IMG/VR virus record: IMGVR_UViG_3300031673_000443
Location: 1-25,144 of that record
Reading direction: 5' to 3' (one strand)
DNA: 25,144 nt
DNA from: a virus
Positions 1 to 9,000 of the stretch are shown piece by piece. The stretch's first letter is position 1. The number at the start of each line of letters is the position of its first letter. The position numbers were made by a program, and so were the translations under genes. The notes beneath the pieces were generated by a model that was not told where the DNA came from, made no database searches, and worked only from the letters and a program-made list of their open reading frames with translations.

Positions 1-1116
1 GATGATATCTTGATCGTAGACCCAGCAGGAGAGTTGGCAGGCCCGACAGGTGTACCCACAATCCCAGAACAGGGGGTTCGTCCTTTTGGTGACCAATCCA
101 TTGATGCTCGAGGCGCACCTTCGTATGAGGCTGGTAGGCCGTCCGATCTTGACGACAATCGAGGATTTTACCGCATTAACGTGGTGAACAACGACAGCCT
201 AGAAGTCACGGGCGTTTCTGAGTTTTCTGGTGATTTTAGTAATCTACCCACAGACAAGGTATTCCCTGAAGGAACTCCTGTTTCAACGTATGGTTATGCG
301 GTTTACCCGACAACACATGATTCTCAGTTGAATGCGGCTCCGTTCACGTCTGCCCACCTTGATCGGGAAGGCCAAATGGACTTACGGCCCACATCTAAAG
401 CTGGGGATAACGGGAGTCCTCCAAATTCTTTTAAAGACAACTTTTACTCAATCAGGCCGTTCTCGTACAAGATCATCCGTCCCTCTGGATTATTTTCCCA
501 AGAGGCAATTGATCTTATTTTGTTGATGCGGGAGCGTTTGTTATCGTGGATGGAAGAGATAGAGGCTCTGATTTCAGGTAAGAAGGCGGGCTCCTATTTT
601 GTGTTCCAGCGCGATGAACACGCCGAAGACTTGGGTTCTCCGTTAATCCCAGATGAGGGTCTTGGTGTTTTGCCCAACAGTTTGATTGAGGGGGTACGCG
701 GGTTGGAGTCGGTCACTCCTTTTGCAAGTTCGTCTGATTGTTTGTCGATCTTGGATAGGCGTTTTTGGATCTTGGATTACAGGTTGGACTCGCTGGTTCC
801 GCCCTACACGGATTTTACGAACCCAGTAGGTGGCGTTGTGCGGCCAGTGTTGCCAGACCTAATATCGCTGGTGTTGGATCGACGGGACAAATTCAGGCAG
901 TTGCGCTACACGTGGTTAAATTACCGAACACACTTGGTAAATGGGACGTTACCGGCAATAGATCGATTGAACAAAGAACTCCCTGAAAAACTCGACTCAC
1001 CCAAGTCGGAGAAGCAAAAAGACGAAGAAGATCGCCTCGGTAAAAAGCAAGATCAACGCGAAAAAGAGAAAGACTTGGTTTTGCGTAAAGAGTCTCTAGG
1101 AGATGGTTGTCCATGA
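1..1116 (+). CDS. Virion-region protein of unknown function, 5' end cut by window
   Basis: The frame is open from the first base (codons before the TTG at 10 read Asp-Asp-Ile), so the gene almost certainly begins upstream of the window and the TTG at 10 is not a trustworthy start. At least 371 residues are visible. The first part is rich in Gly, Pro and Asp and looks like a beta or loop-rich structural protein. The middle, around nt 500-960, is more helical with many Arg, Leu and Trp residues. The last 35 or so residues (nt about 985-1090) are very highly charged, mostly Lys, Glu, Asp and Gln, and probably form an extended or helical tail. No known domain, signal peptide or membrane segment was recognised. 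Its stop overlaps the next start as ATGA, which places it in one operon with the following tail genes. A role in the tail or baseplate is inferred from context only. Confidence 0.8.
   Translation, partial: DDILIVDPAGELAGPTGVPTIPEQGVRPFGDQSIDARGAPSYEAGRPSDLDDNRGFYRINVVNNDSLEVTGVSEFSGDFSNLPTDKVFPEGTPVSTYGYAVYPTTHDSQLNAAPFTSAHLDREGQMDLRPTSKAGDNGSPPNSFKDNFYSIRPFSYKIIRPSGLFSQEAIDLILLMRERLLSWMEEIEALISGKKAGSYFVFQRDEHAEDLGSPLIPDEGLGVLPNSLIEGVRGLESVTPFASSSDCLSILDRRFWILDYRLDSLVPPYTDFTNPVGGVVRPVLPDLISLVLDRRDKFRQLRYTWLNYRTHLVNGTLPAIDRLNKELPEKLDSPKSEKQKDEEDRLGKKQDQREKEKDLVLRKESLGDGCP
1098..1102 (+). promoter_or_regulatory. Shine-Dalgarno AGGAG for the 71-aa gene
   Basis: AGGAG lies 10 nt before the ATG at 1113 and only 4 nt before the TTG at 1107. 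The spacing and start-codon strength favour ATG 1113 as the start of the next gene. Confidence 0.5.
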
Positions 1117-1328
1117 GCATAGAAGACGAACTTAAATCCAAAGGGATCGATCCCGGTATCTGGCAAGAATTCCAACTAGGGAAAGCAACGCCTGATTTTT
1201 TAAAAAAGAATCAAGCCATCTTGGTGCAACTTAGAGATATTCTACAACAACAGATGGAAGCTGATATGGCCACAGTGGCCAAACTCAAAGAGATAAAAAA
1301 CAAAGATCAGTTTGGTGGCGGTGAGTAA
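1113..1328 (+). CDS. Small helical protein of unknown function (71 aa)
   Basis: I place the start at the ATG at 1113, which overlaps the previous stop as ATGA, instead of the TTG at 1107. The protein has 71 residues and is predicted by eye to be almost wholly helical. It is rich in Leu, Gln and Lys, with a Met/Gln/Leu-rich amphipathic stretch in the second half and a flexible Gly-Gly-Gly-Glu end. It has no cysteine, no membrane segment and no signal peptide. The stop overlaps the next start as TAATG, so it is translationally coupled to the 921-aa protein and may be its partner or a small chaperone. That role is inference from position. Two overlapping slippery heptamers sit at 1199-1208, but the -1 frame stops after about eight codons. 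Confidence 0.75.
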   Translation: MSIEDELKSKGIDPGIWQEFQLGKATPDFLKKNQAILVQLRDILQQQMEADMATVAKLKEIKNKDQFGGGE

Positions 1329-4093
1329 TGGCAAAAATTGGCCAATGGGAATCGATGACTATAGGGGAACTCCCCAAAGAGGTTACAGATGCTGCCCAAA
1401 GCATTGTCACAGCGGGCAACTTCATCAACAACCTTTTGAGCATTGCCCTTCAAGTCACAAACTTGATCAAATCGGCCAGTTTCGGGTACTTAGACCCAAT
1501 ACAGGCAATACTAGATGCGTTGATTAAGGAGATAGACAACTACATCAACGACCTGGGCCAAATTGGGTTGTTTTTGGCAGGCGACTGGAATTTAGTGTCA
1601 TACCCGTTTGACGATCTGCAAGGGGGGTACTCGGCCTACGAACGACGTATGATTTCCCGGTTCATGAACAAAGATGATCCCACGCGGCCTCAGATCAGTA
1701 CCGCGACCAAAGTGGTTGCCTTCTTTTTCTATACGTCCACGGTAGATGGGGGGCAAATCCACCAAATTTTGGAACCGATCAAGTACTTTACTCAATTTTT
1801 CAACCGTGAGGCCCCAGGCAAAAAATCATTGCCGGTACCTGTAAATCTGAAGGCAACATATGGGATTGCGGGTGCGTCGATTTTCGACTTCCGTAATTTA
1901 AGTGCTTTATTTGAAGAGGGCTTGAGTACTGATCCGCCCTCCACGGCGCGAGTTGCCTGGACGGTGTCCGCAACCCCCACCAAAGACCCGGCGATCCCGT
2001 TTCTGAAGCCTGCTCCACAGGGGTTTATCGTTGAGGTATCTACGATAAAGGACGGCCTACACGTTTACTACGAGCGGCCCCAGGCGGATTCACGGTTGAC
2101 CAAAGGCAGGGGGTCATCGCTAGTTCAGGTTCGAGAACACGGTCGGATTCTTGATCCGTTGGGTAAACCACTGACTTTGTTTGGTGGCGCAGATCAAATT
2201 TATATCTCTGACCGCCTTAAGTTCAACAACACCGTAGATATTTTGGGGAATATGAAACCAGGTGCTGCACGGATCTATTCCACCAGATCTCCTGTAGACA
2301 GATCCCCAATTCCCCTAGAGATGCTTTATGATGTGCCGACTGGGAAGTATCTCCTCCAACGTACATTTTTTGTGACTCAGACGGAAAACGCATTTTTCCC
2401 TGGGGACGGGTACGGGATCACCCTCAAAAAAGAAGATCTGCCCAACGAAGCTGAATTTACGGTGGGATCGAATGGCAACGTGACCGTAAAGGTGCTAGAG
2501 CGCCCCACCACGTATTATGTGCGTGTTCGGTCAGTGTCGGGAAACCCTGCATCCAAATCCTTTACCTATAATATTGATGGCGACACGATAGACACCCCTG
2601 GGAAGCCCGTTAAAGCAACAAGCAGCGCCCAGATGGGTTCTGATATAGGAGAGCCGTCAACACCTGTTGTGATCACGTTTCCCGACGAAAACACGCAAAC
2701 CTACTTGGACACAATCACGATTGCCTTGGTGGTTCTCGTGCTCAGTCGGTCTGATCTACCGACAGCTACGTTCAAAGACAGCCCCTCTGAGCCGGACACC
2801 AATGTGGCGGACGAGAAAACAGGACTCGAGGGACTGGCATCGTTGATGAAACGAATCTACCCCACCCCCGACTTCAAATTCAAAGAAAAGGGTGGTCGTC
2901 CTCGAAATTTTAGGAGTGATCTACTCAATCGATGTAAGCGTTTGGCCAACTTGTTATACAATTCGTTGGGTTCGATGCCAGCCCTGGAGAAATCTGTGGT
3001 ATCGCGCACAAAAGAATTGAGGGCCTGGAAGTGGAAAGATAGCCTGAACACGACATTCTCCAACGATCCATACATCAAAAACTGGTTTGGAGATATGACA
3101 ATTCTGGAGTCGCTGAATATTTACCAGGCAACTCGAAGCGTTGTCGGCGGGAAGACCGTGGACACGCCCGATGGAGGAGGATCAGAAGAATTCGGTATCG
3201 CCCTGAATCCCTGGTCATTGGGATCTCCTGAACAAATTGTAGAGCGTGATTTTTTCCTCAAGAAGTTTGGGATCATTCAGCGTACAGCACCGACTGGTGG
3301 GACAGGGTTCTTTGAGTTTGAGCAAACACTGAACTACAAGAAGATCGTGGGTGGCAAAGTGGTTTCTGGGAAGTTACCCGCTAATATGACCCAGGCTCAG
3401 GCAGATATAATCATAACCGACAACCCCCACTTAAAAAACTTCTTCAGAACCATCAAACGTCGGGAAGACGGGAAGGTTGTGTACAAAGTCCCCGATGAGT
3501 ACCGGCGAATAGCCGAGGGCGTTGTGTATGTGCGCGGATCAGCCGATTTTTCACCGGTGGCCTACGTGAACCAAAACAACTTGATCCAAGGCGGTTCAGG
3601 CGGCAAGGTGTTTTATTGTCGTAGTTTGTTCAGTCCAGAGGTTTACAGCCAAGCTGCTTTGGTTTTGAACTTGGCTTCGGCGGCCTTCAAAAAACCAGCC
3701 GCCGATGGAGAATGGATCGCTGCTCGGTTGTTTCTGACAATGCCGGAGCTTCAACAGTTGTTCAAGAGCATCAGCTTGTGGTTGAACACGTTGAAGACTG
3801 GCACTAAATCGACCACAAACGCCATTCAGCAATATATAGACTTCTTGGAGGCTCGTATCATAGAGCTTCAACAATTAATAAACCGCATCACCGCGTATAT
3901 ACAGTTGCTTACCCAGATAAAATTCCCCACTGTGAATGGTCTTGTTGTGCTGGCTGATGGATCTGACGGGGTAATGGCAGCATTTGTTGGTGCGCAGAAC
4001 AAGCCGTCCGATTCAGCATTGGCCTATGGGGGAGGGGCAGTTCTGTTGTCTGGTGGGGCTCCCTCATTTGTGATCGATCTACTTGGAGGGTGA
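1328..4093 (+). CDS. Large phage structural protein with FnIII/Ig-like region and C-terminal coiled coil (921 aa)
   Basis: The start ATG overlaps the previous stop as TAATG. Residues 1-85 are mostly helical and hydrophobic. About residues 160-430 are beta-rich, with strand patterns and Pro-rich linkers resembling fibronectin type III or Ig-like domains, including a Tyr-Tyr-Val-Arg-Val-Arg strand at nt 2513-2530. The central part (about 500-620) is helical and basic. About residues 800-865 form a long Gln/Leu/Ile-rich amphipathic helix, probably a coiled coil, followed by a Gly/Ala-rich end. I recall a similar coil-plus-Gly-rich end in other large-phage tail proteins but cannot verify it here. 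No enzyme motif is visible. A role in the tail or baseplate periphery is likely from its neighbours, and a precise name is not supportable. Confidence 0.8.
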   Translation: MAKIGQWESMTIGELPKEVTDAAQSIVTAGNFINNLLSIALQVTNLIKSASFGYLDPIQAILDALIKEIDNYINDLGQIGLFLAGDWNLVSYPFDDLQGGYSAYERRMISRFMNKDDPTRPQISTATKVVAFFFYTSTVDGGQIHQILEPIKYFTQFFNREAPGKKSLPVPVNLKATYGIAGASIFDFRNLSALFEEGLSTDPPSTARVAWTVSATPTKDPAIPFLKPAPQGFIVEVSTIKDGLHVYYERPQADSRLTKGRGSSLVQVREHGRILDPLGKPLTLFGGADQIYISDRLKFNNTVDILGNMKPGAARIYSTRSPVDRSPIPLEMLYDVPTGKYLLQRTFFVTQTENAFFPGDGYGITLKKEDLPNEAEFTVGSNGNVTVKVLERPTTYYVRVRSVSGNPASKSFTYNIDGDTIDTPGKPVKATSSAQMGSDIGEPSTPVVITFPDENTQTYLDTITIALVVLVLSRSDLPTATFKDSPSEPDTNVADEKTGLEGLASLMKRIYPTPDFKFKEKGGRPRNFRSDLLNRCKRLANLLYNSLGSMPALEKSVVSRTKELRAWKWKDSLNTTFSNDPYIKNWFGDMTILESLNIYQATRSVVGGKTVDTPDGGGSEEFGIALNPWSLGSPEQIVERDFFLKKFGIIQRTAPTGGTGFFEFEQTLNYKKIVGGKVVSGKLPANMTQAQADIIITDNPHLKNFFRTIKRREDGKVVYKVPDEYRRIAEGVVYVRGSADFSPVAYVNQNNLIQGGSGGKVFYCRSLFSPEVYSQAALVLNLASAAFKKPAADGEWIAARLFLTMPELQQLFKSISLWLNTLKTGTKSTTNAIQQYIDFLEARIIELQQLINRITAYIQLLTQIKFPTVNGLVVLADGSDGVMAAFVGAQNKPSDSALAYGGGAVLLSGGAPSFVIDLLGG

Positions 4094-4096
4094 TCT

Positions 4097-4969
4097 ATGT
4101 CATCTTTTGGTGCAAACGCTAGGTTTCGGGTTGGCTACTGGATCTATGTGCGATCTTTTCTGTTGAGGGAACGTCGCGATGTGGCGAGTCGCTTGGAGGT
4201 AATCCAAGCTGAGCTTTTTCGTATTGGTCGTGTTCGTGTGCAATACGAACGAATCACAGACCCACAAACAGGCAAGATCACGGTGACTGAGCTACGAGAG
4301 GGGATATCTGTGTCTGCTGGGTCAACTTTGGAAAAACTCATGCAGGCTTATGTGGCTTCTGGGGGGAACCCGTTTGATATTTCCCATTTCCTGATGCCCG
4401 ACGAAACTCAATTTGTGGACAGTCCCGACGGCCAGGAGTCTTTGTTCTACAATTACCCGTACGGCGGCGTTGCTGCACCACAAACTGCCGAGTATAACGA
4501 ACCAACTGGCACCTATTATGCGTACCCCGGTGGATTTGTCCCACTCAAAAAGTACATCCCCAACAGATACAGCTACCGGCCTGATTTTAATGAGAACACA
4601 GATATGGTCGCAGATTTGATGGCAACGTTACGGCGGCCTAGTACGCAAGCTATCCGCGAGAAAGTACAAGAGTTGGAGCACCGAATCCTAAAGTTGTGCG
4701 ATCTTCGAGAACAGCTTGTGCAAGAACGTGACGATCTTTTGACCCAGGCTTTTGGGGGGACGCTCTATGCGATCCCCGACCTTGATACAGATCGATTCTC
4801 TGATAATCTCCGAAGCCAACAAATAATAGACCTGATTGATGGGATTATTTTTGAGAAGGGCCCTGATGGTAAGACGGACGGTACCTATACAGATCCTGAG
4901 CGATTGGCTCAATACGATCCTTTTTACGAAGATGTCGGAGAAGAGATCTGGCTCTCACTTATGGCATAG
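4097..4969 (+). CDS. Phage structural protein of unknown function (290 aa)
   Basis: The ATG at 4097 is preceded by a strong GGAGGG (4085-4090) with good spacing, and lies 3 nt after the previous stop. The first 60 residues are helical and Arg-rich. The middle (about 90-165) is rich in Tyr, Pro and Gly and looks extended. About residues 185-218 form a charged heptad-like helix with Glu, Leu, Arg and Gln, a probable coiled coil. The C-terminus is acidic. I recognise no family. It is the last gene of the first block, before the 42-nt gap that precedes the baseplate genes, so a tail or baseplate component is the best guess. It shows no sign of truncation or frameshift. Confidence 0.75.
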   Translation: MSSFGANARFRVGYWIYVRSFLLRERRDVASRLEVIQAELFRIGRVRVQYERITDPQTGKITVTELREGISVSAGSTLEKLMQAYVASGGNPFDISHFLMPDETQFVDSPDGQESLFYNYPYGGVAAPQTAEYNEPTGTYYAYPGGFVPLKKYIPNRYSYRPDFNENTDMVADLMATLRRPSTQAIREKVQELEHRILKLCDLREQLVQERDDLLTQAFGGTLYAIPDLDTDRFSDNLRSQQIIDLIDGIIFEKGPDGKTDGTYTDPERLAQYDPFYEDVGEEIWLSLMA

Positions 4970-5011
4970 ACCTTCTATATTTTCTACTGAGAGAAAGGTA
5001 GGGAGTTTTTT
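4970..5011 (+). other. 42-nt intergenic gap with small hairpin and T-tract at a ribosome-binding site
   Basis: This is one of only three gaps above 40 nt in the window. TTTCT (4981-4985) can pair with AGAAA (4992-4996) around a 6-nt loop, and CCTT at 4971 could also pair with AAGG near 4996. The sequence then gives GGGAG (5001-5005), six T residues (5006-5011) and the ATG at 5012. The GGGAG is the ribosome-binding site of the gp25-like gene. The stem is too weak to call a terminator with confidence. It could mark an RNA processing or promoter site between two blocks. Confidence 0.35.
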
Positions 5012-6091
5012 ATGTCAGTTGATGTACAACTTGCACACTTATGCCCCCACTACACGATTGAAGAACGGGTAGTGTTGGGTTCAGATCGAATGTCGTTGGC
5101 AACACGTCAACCAGTCGCTTCTAGCGGATCTGTGCAAATCACGATCAACAATGCGCACTACATCCCCTCTGGTGGTTTGTTTTCGTCAGCTAAGTTGGTG
5201 GGATCTTTCTCAGGGCCATTCAACATTCAGGCTGGGTTTACAAGTCTCCAGATCAGCACCGCGACTGAGACAAGGGTACTCAATGTCCCATCCGGGTCTA
5301 GGGTTCAGACGTCTCAGATTGTGAACGCAATTCGTGCAACCGATCCACAGACGTTTACAGTCAAGAGTGACAACGGTTATTTGCGCATCAACGAAACCAG
5401 TACGATTGGGATTCAATCTACCCTATCAATTCGAGGTGACGCCGCCAACGCTCTTGGGTTTGACAGACAACGTGGATCAAAGGGTCGCCAGATTTACCCT
5501 GGGTGGCAACTCTACAAGCGCCCAGATTCAATCACAAACTTATATCCCAGGTTCAACGAGCCAGTTAAGGCCAACCCGGTTTTCAAGGTCACATACGCGG
5601 CCCCTCCACAAAGATGCTTACGTTGTGGCGGCACTCTGATTGAAAACGATTATCGGTTTACCCCGCAAGGGTTTGTGCTTTTAATCGACAACGAGAACTT
5701 GCTGTACCAGGCATCACTCAAGATCATTTTGACTGATTTGGGGTCAAACCCCTATCATACGTGGTACGGGACGACCATACGAGGCCGCATTGGAAGTAAG
5801 GCCATCGGCGGCGTGGCTGCTGTTATCAACGAAGACGTACGGCGTGCTTTGGACAAATTCCAAACGATCCAAGAAGAGCAGGCCAAATACCAGGTGGTTA
5901 CGTTCAAGGAGCGTTTGTATCGGGTGTTATCCGTACAAACCACTGTGAGCCCCGATAATCCGTACACGTTCCTGGTTGATGTGGTCGTGCAGAACGCGGC
6001 TTCCGATCCGATAACTTTGACAATTGTTTTTACTGTGCCGGGCGTTATCTCCACTGTTAAGGGAGATGGTGTCTTGCTGTCATTGGGGTAA
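5012..6091 (+). CDS. Baseplate wedge protein with C-terminal gp25/GPW-like domain and central CxxC motif (359 aa)
   Basis: The ATG follows GGGAG at 6-nt spacing. Three parts can be seen. Residues about 60-165 resemble a small beta domain common in phage virion proteins, ending with Asn-Ala-Leu-Gly-Phe (146-150) and a Gly-Arg...Pro-Gly-Trp end. Next is Cys202-Leu-Arg-Cys205 followed by Gly-Gly, a half zinc-ribbon-like knuckle; possible partners are His9, Cys11 and His13. About residues 225-350 match the pattern of the T4 gp25 / phage W (GPW) family: a Leu-Thr-Asp strand, Pro-Tyr-His...Trp251-Tyr-Gly253, a helix of Glu/Asp-Val-Arg-Arg-Ala-Leu type, and a final run of beta strands. In T4, gp25 is a wedge component near the sheath start. 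It sits directly before the J-like gene, as expected. The usual stand-alone gp25 is about 130 aa, so this is an extended form. Family match is by eye. Confidence 0.6.
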   Translation: MSVDVQLAHLCPHYTIEERVVLGSDRMSLATRQPVASSGSVQITINNAHYIPSGGLFSSAKLVGSFSGPFNIQAGFTSLQISTATETRVLNVPSGSRVQTSQIVNAIRATDPQTFTVKSDNGYLRINETSTIGIQSTLSIRGDAANALGFDRQRGSKGRQIYPGWQLYKRPDSITNLYPRFNEPVKANPVFKVTYAAPPQRCLRCGGTLIENDYRFTPQGFVLLIDNENLLYQASLKIILTDLGSNPYHTWYGTTIRGRIGSKAIGGVAAVINEDVRRALDKFQTIQEEQAKYQVVTFKERLYRVLSVQTTVSPDNPYTFLVDVVVQNAASDPITLTIVFTVPGVISTVKGDGVLLSLG

Positions 6092-6097
6092 CGGGCA

Positions 6098-9000
6098 ATG
6101 GCGAATGCTCCAGAGTTTCTAGGCCCTGACGGGATCTACCGGACGAATTACATTTTTTCGACTGTAAGATCGTTCCGTTTCTTTACAGGACGGATGGATA
6201 TTAGCACAGTCGATATGCAGGTATCGATCCGTGGGGCGGCGTTTTCCAGCAACCCAGATTTGATCACGTTTGAGGGGGTATCTTTTACTGTCCCCAATCC
6301 AACAGCATATCCAGAGGGCCTTCCTTTGTTGTTGGGAGATAACGTTATTGATGTGAGGGCGATCAGCACCTCTGGGGCTGTTTCAGGCACGTCGTCTACG
6401 ACCGCGCGTTTAGTCCAAGAGGGGGATCTTGGTCTTATCGTGGAGGCTCCTTCTGGGATTTCCATAGAGAAGATGGATGGGAAAGTACGGATCACAGTTG
6501 AGGGACTCGAAAACGACAACATCCAGGGGTATAACTTTTATGCTGCCGTGGACGAGGGTGGTGGTGCTGATGGATATTTTCAGATCAATCCTTCTCTTGT
6601 AAATGTGGGTGATCGGGAAGAGGTTTTAGACGAAATAGGTACGTTGGCAGTTGACGCCGACGTTAAGTTGACTCCCGCAGGTGTTCCAGCCGCAGACCCC
6701 CTTTTCCTTAACTATGTTGGGACGCAGCAAAATTCCCTAGATGTCGTGCTACAAACAGACTTCAACGAAAGCTTGGAAGTAGCTGAGTCCGTGCGTAAGG
6801 TACGGACAAACATGGTTGTTAGCTCTGTGCGCGAGGTTTCCTATTATTCGTTTACGCATGACCGGTCAGCGGACACCACATCTGAAGATCCCGCCATCCC
6901 TAACAATGAGTTCAATGCAATTGCTGAAACTGACCCTCTTTATTACGTGGTCACGGCAGTTTACTATGATCCAACAACCCAATTAGAGCTTGAATCGTTT
7001 TTTTCGCCAGAGCTTGTTGGATATCCAATTTTGATCACACCGGCCATAGGTACGTTTCCCAATGTTACGCGCCAGCAACTCGTTGACGACACGGCTTTGT
7101 CGATCTTTCGCACTCAACCCCAAGTGTCTATTCAAGCTGGGGCCGTGGTGCGCGACACATTTATCGATCCGTTTTCAACAGAGGCCGAGCGATTGCGGTT
7201 CTTGGTGGACTTTTTACATAGGGCCCAATCGTTTACAACCCTTTTGCCGATTGATGATCCCACAGGAACGGGAGAGTCCGTCCCTGTCTCTGAATCAAAC
7301 TACAAGTTGGCCCTGAAAGCTGCCTTGTTTTTGGTCAGTGACGATGATGTGCAGGCTGTTATTGATGCATCATTTGAACATCTGGCTTCTAAGTTTGGTG
7401 TCTTTCGTCGTTCTGGGAGGCGTTCTGCTGGTGAGGCTACCTTTTACACAAAAAGGGTTCCTCCATCATCGGTACCCGTTCCCATTGGATCAACGGTTTC
7501 TGGTGGCGGTCTTAATTTCAGGACAACCGAGAACGCTGAAATCACCCTTTCCAATATTGCCAGTTTTTTTAACCCTGTGACTGGTAGGTACTCGGTGCGG
7601 GTTGCGATTCAAGCTGAAGACGTTGGTGAAGCTGGTAACGTATCTGCTGGCCAGATCACAAGCATCGAGGATACCCTGCCAGGTTTATTGGTGGTCAATG
7701 AAGGGCCTACATTTGGTGGTGCCGAAGAGGAGTCTAACCGAGATCTTGCAGCCAGGGCGCAGGGTCGGCTCTCTTCGGTGGACTCTGGAACATACCAAGG
7801 ATACCGACAGGCTGCCATTGATGCTCCCGGTGTGGAGGAAGTTCGAGTTATTGAGGCTGGCAACCCTCTTATGCAAAGGGACTACGATCCCGTTGATGGT
7901 GAACACCGTGGTGGGCGCGTAGACATTTGGATCAGGGGAGAAAACCTCTCCACTGTTACCGATGCGTTTGCCTTTTCATTTGAGATTGGGCGCAATATCC
8001 AATTCCAGGTTATTGGTAATCCGCAGGACTTGATCTTCAGGGCGGTTGACCCACGGCTTTCAACAAGCTTCCCTATTATTGAAATGCTGGAAATCCCTGT
8101 GATCGGATATGTTTTCCGCAATGTATCCAAGAGCATCACAATGAGCCTCATTGATGTGCAGATCTTGGATTACAACTTGATCCAGCTTTCCGACACGCAC
8201 AACGACCCGACGCAAGTTGATCTAAACGATGTTGTGTTGGGCTATTACCGTTATCGAACGAGCGACAAGTTTGTTTTCCCGCGCCAACCTGTTAGATCAA
8301 TCGAGTCTCTTGAAGGTACTGTGACGGGGGAAGTTTCGTCGGATACCTTTGCGCTGTACCACCCAGAGGCCCCGCTAGCAAAGGGGCGCTCCATCAATGC
8401 AGGAGACTACCTCCAGATTGTAGCTGATGAAGCCGCTGACCAGGGTCTGACAATACCATCGGGTGATCCTGTTTCTGTTGTTGACGAGGATCACGTTTTT
8501 TTGGGTGAGCATATCGAGTACCTCCAAAGCTTGGGGGCCAACCAACTCACGGTACACGTTTATAATGAGGATCGAACCATAGAGTACAACGGGCCGTTCA
8601 GTGTTACCGGCGCAACAGACTTCACAATCATTGACGGAACACAAACTTCGCCTGTTGGATTGAAGCGGACTGACACGGGGTCAATTGCTTCAGGCCAAAC
8701 GGTGTTGATCGACTATGAACACGATGAGAACTTCACTGTAACGTACGTTATCAACAGTGTCGTCAGCGCGGTGCAGCGCGTGATTAACGCCACGCGCCAT
8801 GCTGGTGCCGATGTGCTGGTCAAAGAGTCGATCCCATCTCCGGTTGATATTTCAGCAACAATTGTGTTGAACCAGGGCGCATCGCCGGATACAACAGGAG
8901 CTTTGATCACAACCAACCTGGCCAATTACTTTGGGTCACTCGGCCAAGGAATTCCCTTACGGCAATCGGATATAATCGGGGTTGTCGAAACAACCGATGG

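Noticed and set aside
1199-1208. Overlapping slippery heptamers TTTAAAA and AAAAAAG in the zero frame of the 71-aa gene, as in tail chaperone frameshifts
   Set aside because: The -1 frame reaches a TAG at 1232 after about eight codons, so no extended fusion product results.
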